Shown here in pieces: positions 1-5,083 of a DNA stretch of 12,978 bases. The position numbers and the translations under genes were made by a program. Origin of the DNA: an uncultured Myxococcales bacterium (GTDB lineage: Bacteria > Myxococcota_A > Bradymonadia > UBA7976 > UBA1532); contig CALBMW010000135.1 of NCBI GenBank assembly GCA_937896275.1, positions 1 through 12,978 on the forward strand. The letters are read 5' to 3'. The first letter of the stretch is position 1, and every line of letters starts with the position of its first letter. Below the pieces are notes generated by a model. The model saw only the letters and a list, made by a program, of their open reading frames with translations, was not told the DNA's origin and made no database searches.

Positions 1-1
1 C

Positions 2-190
2 ATGAACTTCGCCAACAAGGGGATCCCGATGGAGGACCCCGAGTGCGTGCGGTGCTCGGCCTGCGTGCAGAGTTGCCCCACCGGCGTCCTGAGCTTTGGC
101 CGCCTGGGGCCGGGCGGCGTGATCGTGCTCGACAGGACGCCGGCCTCGCTGGTGCAGATGGCCGAGGCGCTGAAGAAGTCGGCGGTTTGA
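2..190 (+). CDS. 4Fe-4S ferredoxin-type protein, C-terminal fragment (5' end outside window)
   Basis: This is the last part of a reading frame that runs in from the left edge; the true start is not in the window. Numbering from the first in-window codon, Cys15, Cys18, Cys21 and Cys25 form a C-x2-C-x2-C-x3-CP ligand set for one [4Fe-4S] cluster (CVRCSACVQSCP). A short tail of about 36 residues follows and ends at the TGA at 188-190. Clusters of this kind transfer electrons; the tail after the last CP motif resembles that of membrane polyferredoxins of the NapH/NosR type, but the diagnostic N-terminal part is missing, so the partner and pathway cannot be given. It lies 25 bp before the next gene on the same strand and may share its transcript. 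The cluster motif is certain; the family is open. Confidence 0.75.
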   Translation: MNFANKGIPMEDPECVRCSACVQSCPTGVLSFGRLGPGGVIVLDRTPASLVQMAEALKKSAV

Positions 191-204
191 AGAATACGGT
201 GAGG

Positions 205-210
205 GGGAGG
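205..210 (+). promoter_or_regulatory. ribosome binding site deciding the start of the acetolactate synthase-like gene
   Basis: GGGAGG within a purine run at 201-210 sits 5 nt before the GTG at 216. An in-frame GTG at 210 overlaps this site, so the start at 216 is preferred. Confidence 0.65.
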
Positions 211-215
211 TGCTC

Positions 216-1862
216 GTGAAGGCATCGGATCTGTTCGTGCGCTGTCTCGAGGCAGAGGGCGTGCACACCATCTATGGGGTACCCGGCGAAGAGAACGCCG
301 ACATGATGATGTCGCTCGAGGACTCGCCCATCGAGGTCGTGATCACGCGACACGAGCAGGGCGCGGCCTTCATGGCCGAGGCCTTCGGGCGGCTGACGGG
401 CGAGGCGGGCGTGTGCCTGGGCACGTTGGGGCCCGGGGCGACCAACCTGATCACGGGCGTGGCCGACGCCAACATGGATCGCGCGCCGATGGTGGTGTTG
501 ACGGGGCAGGGTGACAGCAAGCGGCTGCACAAGGAGAGCCACCAGGCGATGGACGTCGTGTCGATGTTCAAGCCGGTGGTGAAGTGGGGTGGGAGCGTCT
601 TCCACCCGTCGAACATCCCCGAGCTGGTGCGCAAGGCGTTCAAGCTGGCGACCGCCGAGAAGCCGGGGGCCTGCCACCTGGAGTTGGCCGAGGACCTGGC
701 GAAGATCGACGTGCAGGGCGCGCCGCTGCCCGTGGGGCGGCAACGGAGGCCGGTGGCCGACGACAAGGTCATGGACCAGGTGTGCGATCTGCTGCGCGCG
801 GCGAAGAGGCCGGTCGTCCTGGCGGGCAACGGCGCGATCCGACGTCGGGCCAGCAAGCAGCTTCGGCTGCTGGGCGAGAAGACGGGCATCGGGGTGATCA
901 ACACGTTCATGGCGAAGGGCGCGGTGGACTGCGCCGCACCCTACAGCCTGTTCACGATCGGTCTGGGCGCCAAGGATCTGGTGGCGTGTGCCATCGACGC
1001 GGCCGATCTGGTGATCTCGCTGGGCTACGACATGGTCGAGTACCACCCCAAGCTGTGGAACCCGGGGCGCGACAAGCGGATCGTGCACATGGACTTCTTG
1101 CCTGCGGAGATCGACGAGCATTACTGCTGCGACGTCGAGGTGGTCGGCGATCTGGCGCACAGCCTGTGGATGCTCAACGAGCGGCTCGACGGCGTGAAGC
1201 TCGAGTGGGAACTCGGTCAGCAGGCGGCGGTGCGGCGGGAGATGCTGGTCGACTTCGCGTCGCAGAAGGACGACGCGACCGTGGGTCCGATGCGGCCGCA
1301 GAAGGTGCTGTGGGACGTGCGTCAGGCGATGGCGCCGGGCGACATCCTGCTGAGCGACGTGGGCGCCCACAAGATGTGGATCGCACGGTACTACCAGTGC
1401 CACGAGCCGAACAGCTGTCTCATCCCCAATGGCTTCTGCTCGATGGGCTTCGCGTTGCCGGGCGCCATCGCCGCCGCGCGCACCTTCCCCGAGAAGAAGG
1501 TGATGGCCATCTGCGGCGACGGCGGCTTCATGATGAACGTGCAGGAGATGGAGACCGCGCGGCGGCTGGGCGTGAACATGGTGTGCATGGTCTGGGACGA
1601 TGGTGGCTACGGGCTGATCAAGTGGAAGCAGCAGAATCAGTACGGCAAGCACACGCACCTGGACTTTGGGAACCCGGACTGGCTCAAGTTGGCGGACGCC
1701 TTCGGGTGGCACGGGCACTATGTCGACCACAGCGTCGATCTGCAGGGGGCGCTGCGCGCGGCGCTCGACGAGGCGGGGCCGTCGCTGGTGGTGGTGCCGA
1801 TCGACTACCGTGAGAACGACAAGCTGACCCAGCGGCTGGGCGACATCGTCTGCCCGATCTGA
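216..1862 (+). CDS. alsS: Thiamine-diphosphate-dependent acetolactate synthase-like enzyme
   Basis: A 548-residue protein with the usual three-domain plan and length of acetolactate synthase catalytic subunits, closest in feel to the catabolic AlsS type, which joins two pyruvates to 2-acetolactate and CO2 in the cytoplasm. The N-terminal pyrimidine-binding domain has the activating glutamate in RHEQGAAF (Glu47); the C-terminal pyrophosphate-binding domain has the GDG motif (434-436) followed about 26 residues later by Asp461-Asp462, where many relatives have Asn. The start is GTG 216, chosen because the Shine-Dalgarno run ends 5 nt before it; GTG 210 is possible and would add two residues. 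No small regulatory subunit gene (ilvH) follows, which fits a catabolic or otherwise stand-alone enzyme. Other members of the superfamily (glyoxylate carboligase, indolepyruvate or benzoylformate decarboxylase) cannot be excluded without an alignment; the symbol is tentative. Confidence 0.85.
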   Translation: MKASDLFVRCLEAEGVHTIYGVPGEENADMMMSLEDSPIEVVITRHEQGAAFMAEAFGRLTGEAGVCLGTLGPGATNLITGVADANMDRAPMVVLTGQGDSKRLHKESHQAMDVVSMFKPVVKWGGSVFHPSNIPELVRKAFKLATAEKPGACHLELAEDLAKIDVQGAPLPVGRQRRPVADDKVMDQVCDLLRAAKRPVVLAGNGAIRRRASKQLRLLGEKTGIGVINTFMAKGAVDCAAPYSLFTIGLGAKDLVACAIDAADLVISLGYDMVEYHPKLWNPGRDKRIVHMDFLPAEIDEHYCCDVEVVGDLAHSLWMLNERLDGVKLEWELGQQAAVRREMLVDFASQKDDATVGPMRPQKVLWDVRQAMAPGDILLSDVGAHKMWIARYYQCHEPNSCLIPNGFCSMGFALPGAIAAARTFPEKKVMAICGDGGFMMNVQEMETARRLGVNMVCMVWDDGGYGLIKWKQQNQYGKHTHLDFGNPDWLKLADAFGWHGHYVDHSVDLQGALRAALDEAGPSLVVVPIDYRENDKLTQRLGDIVCPI

Positions 1863-1888
1863 GCGCGCACCGGGCGCGGTCGGCTGCG

Positions 1889-1928
1889 CGTCGGGTGGTG
1901 GGGTGAAGTGGTGGGCCTGACCCCGACG
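1889..1928. repeat. small inverted repeat in the gap between the synthase and reductase genes
   Basis: CGTCGGG (1889-1895) pairs with CCCGACG (1922-1928) around a 26-nt interior. The interior carries a GGTGGGCCTGACCCC string, which looks like the short REP-type sequences scattered in many proteobacterial genomes, but only one copy is in this window. It could also be a weak terminator for the upstream gene; there is no T run. Low support either way. Confidence 0.25.
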
Positions 1929-2035
1929 GCCTGCCGCATCCGGAGCGCCGGCGCGACCTCCGCGCGCGAGTCCGTCGCCGGGACAGGTGAAACCGAAGGA
2001 CGTTTGTGGCAATCCTCCGGGGACAGCCACCCAAC

Positions 2036-2040
2036 GGGAG
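2036..2040 (+). promoter_or_regulatory. ribosome binding site deciding the start of the aldo/keto reductase gene
   Basis: GGGAG lies 6 nt before the GTG at 2047. This start gives a protein beginning VRYKILGRTG, the normal N-terminus of the family, whereas the in-frame GTG at 1987 would add 20 residues with no family counterpart. Confidence 0.6.
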
Positions 2041-2046
2041 CGTGAC

Positions 2047-3087
2047 GTGCGGTACAAGATCCTCGGTCGGACCGGTATTCGAGTCTCGGAGATCTGCCTC
2101 GGGACCATGAGCTTCGGTGACGCGTGGGGCTTCGGCGCCGACGAGGCCGAGAGCCGGCGCATCATGGACGCCTTCGCCGAAGCGGGCGGCAACTTCCTCG
2201 ACACGGCGAACAAGTACCACGAGGGCCAGACCGAGGAGATCGTCGGACGCCACATCGCCGCTGATCGCGCGCGGTGGGTGCTGGCCACCAAGTACACGCT
2301 GTCCATGCGCGGCGGCGATCCCAATGGGGGCGGCAACTCGCGCAAGAACATGCGGCAGGCGGTCGACGCCAGCCTGCGCCGCCTTGGGACCGACTACATC
2401 GACCTTTACTGGGTGCACGCCTGGGACTTCACGACGGCCGTCGATGAGGTGATGCGGGGCCTCGACGACCTGGTCCGCGCGGGCAAGGTGCTGGCCGTGG
2501 GCCTGTCCGACGCCCCCGCGTGGGTGGCCGCGCAGGCCAACACGATCGCGGAGCTTCGTGGCTGGACGCCCTTCTCGGCCCTGCAGGTGGAGTACAGCCT
2601 CATCGAGCGCACCGTCGAGCGCGAGCTGCTGCCGATGGCCGACGCCTTCGGCATGACCAGCACGGTCTGGGCACCCCTGGGCGGCGGCGTGCTCACCGGC
2701 AAGCACACACGTTGTGAGGCGATCGACACCAAGCGGAACAACGACGAGCGGCTGACCGAGGGAAACCTTGCCATCGCCCGCGAGGTCGACTGCGTCGCCG
2801 ACGCGCTCGGACGCACCTCGGCCCAGGTGGCTGTCAACTGGGCGCGCCAGGGCAGCCCATCGATCGTGCCCATCGTCGGCGCGCGCAAGGTGAGCCAGAT
2901 CCAGGACCTGCTCGGCGGCCTCGAGTTCGCCCTCGACGACGCTCACCTCGCCCAGCTGAACGAGGTCAGCGCGATCGATCTCGGCTTCCCGCAACGCTTC
3001 CTGGGCAACGCCCGCATCCGCCAGGTCATCCACGGTGAGCGCGCGGACCAGATCGATCTGCCACGGATGCCCGGTCCCGCCCGCTGA
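2047..3087 (+). CDS. Aldo/keto reductase
   Basis: A 346-residue NADPH-dependent oxidoreductase of the aldo/keto reductase (TIM-barrel) family, which interconverts carbonyls and alcohols in the cytoplasm. The full catalytic tetrad is visible: Asp52 and Tyr57 in FLDTANKYHEG, Lys82 in LATKYT and His124 in LYWVHAWD. GVLTGK and the late PIVGARKVSQ segment, which binds the 2'-phosphate and adenine of the cofactor, are also present. The length and the N-terminal KILGRTGIRVSEICLGTM match bacterial Tas/YajO-like members. The start is GTG 2047 with GGGAG 6 nt upstream. It lies 184 bp after the acetolactate synthase-like gene on the same strand, so a separate promoter is possible; no convincing -35/-10 pair was seen. 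The natural substrate cannot be told from sequence. Confidence 0.92.
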   Translation: MRYKILGRTGIRVSEICLGTMSFGDAWGFGADEAESRRIMDAFAEAGGNFLDTANKYHEGQTEEIVGRHIAADRARWVLATKYTLSMRGGDPNGGGNSRKNMRQAVDASLRRLGTDYIDLYWVHAWDFTTAVDEVMRGLDDLVRAGKVLAVGLSDAPAWVAAQANTIAELRGWTPFSALQVEYSLIERTVERELLPMADAFGMTSTVWAPLGGGVLTGKHTRCEAIDTKRNNDERLTEGNLAIAREVDCVADALGRTSAQVAVNWARQGSPSIVPIVGARKVSQIQDLLGGLEFALDDAHLAQLNEVSAIDLGFPQRFLGNARIRQVIHGERADQIDLPRMPGPAR

Positions 3088-3198
3088 GGCGTGACGGGGC
3101 CCGGCCCCAGGCGGCGGGACCGTGCGCGCGGGCCGTCAGCGCAAGAGCGTCACCACGAAGTCCGGACCGAGCGCGGTGCCGCCCTGCAGAAGTGCCTG

Positions 3199-3234
3199 GC
3201 ACCTCGCGCAGCACCTCGCGCAGCACCTCGCGCA
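3199..3234. repeat. 12-bp tandem repeat, three perfect copies
   Basis: GCACCTCGCGCA occurs three times head to tail (3199-3210, 3211-3222, 3223-3234) with no mismatch. The unit is a multiple of three, so it keeps any frame open and makes spurious Ala/Arg-rich open frames on both strands. It is the type of array that changes copy number by slippage. Confidence 0.9.
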
Positions 3235-3243
3235 GTGCGCGCC

Positions 3244-3286
3244 GCAGCAGCCCCGCCTGGCAGGGTGGAACTACCAGAACCGCCGC
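3244..3286. repeat. 43-bp direct repeat, copy A
   Basis: Begins GCAGCAGCCCCGCCTGG and matches 3445-3487 at 39 of 43 positions, with two 2-bp differences (at 3265-3266 and 3275-3276). Copies A and B lie on either side of the palindrome at 3332-3429. Confidence 0.85.
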
Positions 3287-3331
3287 CAGCCGCCGCGGCA
3301 GGCCGTGGGCACGATTTCGACCATCTCCGCC

Positions 3332-3429
3332 GGGGGTCGAGACTCGTCACTTGACACTTGGGACGCCGCCGTCGGGCGAGGTGACCGCGACGCACGCTCC
3401 CAAGTGTCAAGTGGCGAGCCTTGACTCCC
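3332..3429. repeat. Long imperfect palindrome (dispersed-repeat family)
   Basis: The left arm (3332-3363) pairs with the right arm (3398-3429) at 28 of 32 positions without gaps, two of the exceptions being G-T. The inner 16 bp of each arm (3348-3363 and 3398-3413) are perfectly complementary and contain CACTTGACACTTGGGA. The 34-nt centre can form a small 5-bp inner hairpin (CGTCG 3370-3374, CGACG 3388-3392). A related half-arm lies at 8599-8623. Placed between convergent genes, it may act as a bidirectional transcription stop, but sequence shared with another locus points to a REP-like or MITE-like repeat family. Confidence 0.85.
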
Positions 3430-3444
3430 CCAGCCGCGCGCGCG

Positions 3445-3487
3445 GCAGCAGCCCCGCCTGGCAGGCCGGAACTACGCGAACCGCCGC
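3445..3487. repeat. 43-bp direct repeat, copy B
   Basis: Second copy of the sequence at 3244-3286, 39 of 43 identical, just to the right of the palindrome and 17 bp before the first of the short GAACGAAGTGC repeats. Confidence 0.85.
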
Positions 3488-3503
3488 AAACGGCCGCGCC
3501 GCC

Positions 3504-3592
3504 TGAACGAAGTGCTGAACGAAGTGCCTGAACGAAGTGCCGCCCACTTCTCACGACTGAACGAAGTGCGAACGAAGTGCCGCCCACTTCTC
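3504..3592. repeat. Cluster of five GAACGAAGTGC repeats with a 23-bp duplication
   Basis: TGAACGAAGTGC occurs at 3504-3515, 3516-3527, 3529-3540 and 3558-3569, and GAACGAAGTGC at 3570-3580. The third and fifth copies are each followed by CGCCCACTTCTC, so 3530-3552 and 3570-3592 are identical over 23 bp. Each of these can fold a 6-bp hairpin (GAAGTG/CACTTC with a 5-nt loop, 3534-3550 in the first copy). This is a complex short-repeat array, not a CRISPR: units are too short and lack regular spacers. Confidence 0.85.
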
Positions 3593-3727
3593 GCGAGGGC
3601 GTCCCGCCGAACCCGACCGGCGCAGCTGCCGACCGAGGTGCCGCCTGATCCCGGGCACCAATCGGGCGCTTCGACCGGATCGCCCGACACGTTTGCGAGT
3701 CCGTCGATCGGGCCAGGCTGCGCCCCC

Positions 3728-4822
3728 TCAGAGGTCTTCCAGCGCGGCGGCCGTGCAGGCCTCCGGGGCCGTGACGGGGTTGCAGCGCGCGGGGTTGCCG
3801 CCGGGGATGTCGAGCCAGTCCGCATCGTCGGGGCCGTCGGGCGCGGGGTGGTCCGAGCTGAGCCAGTGCACGCCGTTGGCGAGCGCCGCCGCCCGGTGCG
3901 CCGCGTTCTCCTCGGGCGTGCCGTCCGCCGCGTCGACGTTGCTCGTGACGAGGAAGCCGGCCGCCACGGCGGCGCGGGCCTCTTCGCTGCCGCCATCGTC
4001 GATCTTCAGGAACGCGGCCCTTGGATCGGCGGTGTCGTCGGGGTTGACGAAGAGCAGCCGGTCGGCAAGGTCGGCGGCCTCGCCGATGTAGGACGTTCGG
4101 TGGTCCCCGCGGTCCAACAGCGCGAAGATGATGCGCCCGCGGACCGCAGCCAGGTTCGGCCAGCCGTCGGCCCGCACTGCGTCGCGCACCGAAGCGTGGT
4201 CGCGACGCAGGTCGTCGGGGGTGAACAGGCGGGCGCGGGGGAGCACCTCGAGGATGGCCGCGTCCAGTTGGTCCATGCGGTCGACGCTCCGGACATGGCC
4301 GTTGACGGGGGCCGATCCCTCGTCCTTGGGCTCGATCCAGATGAGGATCGGCAGGTGACCCGGGTGGGCGTCCGACCACCGCTCGACCGTCCGCAGGCAG
4401 TCCTCGAAGGCCAGGCAGGTCGTGTTTGGGTCGATGAGGGGAAGGTGCAGGACGTCGAAGCCGCCCTCGACCCGGGCGTGCAGATCCAACTCCAGCTGCC
4501 GGACGCCCTGGCGCTCGATCTGCTCGTCGAGGGGGACCTGGGCGTAGTCGTGGCTCGGATGGAACAGCGTGTCGGGGCGCAGGTGGTAGCTGTTGTGGGT
4601 GCCGCGGGCCTGGAGGTGGTCCAGGCGCAGCGTGTCGTCGAGGGGGCCGACGAAGGCGTCGGGGGCGAAGGCGTCGGGGACGAGGGCGTCGGCGAGGACG
4701 GCGTCCGAGCCGAAGGCGCCCGCGGGCCCAGCGGCGTCGGCGGGACCAGCGTCGGCAGCCGGCGAGGCGTCCCCGCCGGTGTCACAGGCCGCCAGCACGA
4801 TTGCGAGAAGGGCGAAGCGCAT
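3728..4822 (-). CDS. Lipoprotein, Ca2+-dependent phosphoinositide phospholipase C-like
   Basis: A 364-residue exported protein. MRFALLAIVLAAC is a lipoprotein signal with the lipobox cysteine at residue 13, so the protein should be anchored to a membrane by lipid. Residues about 18-58 form a low-complexity Ala/Asp/Pro linker with PDAF repeats. The rest is a TIM-barrel-like phospholipase domain resembling the Ca2+-dependent PI-PLC family of bacteria: RGTHNSYH holds His76, the motif QLELDLH supplies acidic metal ligands, and DVLHLPLID holds His126, the likely second catalytic histidine. Such enzymes cleave phosphatidylinositol or related phosphodiesters to a cyclic phosphate product and diacylglycerol. 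The ATG at 4822 is chosen for the signal sequence; no clear Shine-Dalgarno precedes it. It is transcribed away from the VWA operon. The substrate is inferred from family only; a glycerophosphodiester phosphodiesterase-like activity is the alternative. Confidence 0.85.
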   Translation of the reverse strand: MRFALLAIVLAACDTGGDASPAADAGPADAAGPAGAFGSDAVLADALVPDAFAPDAFVGPLDDTLRLDHLQARGTHNSYHLRPDTLFHPSHDYAQVPLDEQIERQGVRQLELDLHARVEGGFDVLHLPLIDPNTTCLAFEDCLRTVERWSDAHPGHLPILIWIEPKDEGSAPVNGHVRSVDRMDQLDAAILEVLPRARLFTPDDLRRDHASVRDAVRADGWPNLAAVRGRIIFALLDRGDHRTSYIGEAADLADRLLFVNPDDTADPRAAFLKIDDGGSEEARAAVAAGFLVTSNVDAADGTPEENAAHRAAALANGVHWLSSDHPAPDGPDDADWLDIPGGNPARCNPVTAPEACTAAALEDL

Positions 4823-5083
4823 GGGGCAGTGAACCACGGGCCACGCCGCGGTGCACGCCTCACCCTGCGATCGGCGCCCACTGAGCATGACCTGCAGGGG
4901 GCGGCCTCCGGACCATCCCCTGGGCTCCATGAGGATGCTGCAGCGGGGACGCGCACCCATGATGGCGCCGGACCGCCCGCCGCGCCGAGCGATCGCGAAA
5001 TTGAGCCTGGCCAAAGAAGGACGACCCACCCACGCCAGCTCGGGGGTCATGCACGGTGAACCCGCCGCTGCCGAGGAGGCCCC
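4823..5083. other. Divergent intergenic region, presumed promoters for both flanking genes
   Basis: A 261-bp gap between the - strand phospholipase gene and the + strand operon. It must hold the start signals for at least one of them. The most AT-rich stretch is near 5001-5020 (GAAATTGAGCC then CAAAGAAGG), but no convincing sigma-70 or ECF-type -35/-10 pair could be picked out by eye. The + strand gene has a good Shine-Dalgarno, GAGGAGG at 5073-5079. Confidence 0.4.

Larger units (their letters stand above)
3088..3727. other. Repeat-rich intergenic region between convergent genes
   Basis: About 640 bp with no supportable gene between the + strand reductase and the - strand phospholipase. Open frames here on both strands are low in complexity (Ala/Arg/Gly/Pro rich) and have no recognisable domain. 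The content is repeats, listed separately: a 12-bp tandem triplet (3199-3234), a 43-bp direct repeat (3244-3286 and 3445-3487) flanking a long palindrome (3332-3429), and a group of five 11-12-bp repeats (3504-3580) that includes a 23-bp perfect duplication. A 7-bp stem with 12-nt loop (TCGGGCG 3662-3668, CGCCCGA 3681-3687) lies just past the phospholipase stop codon and could help end its transcript, but it has no T run. No promoter was identified. Confidence 0.6.

Noticed and set aside
1987..2046. Extended N-terminus for the aldo/keto reductase from GTG 1987
   Set aside because: The extra 20 residues have no counterpart in the family and the better ribosome binding site precedes GTG 2047.
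3504..3592. Possible CRISPR array
   Set aside because: Repeat units are 11-12 bp with no regular 30-40 bp spacers, and no cas gene is nearby.
3512..5059. A 515-residue open frame on the + strand
   Set aside because: It lies opposite the phospholipase gene, begins in the repeat array, and has no recognisable domain.
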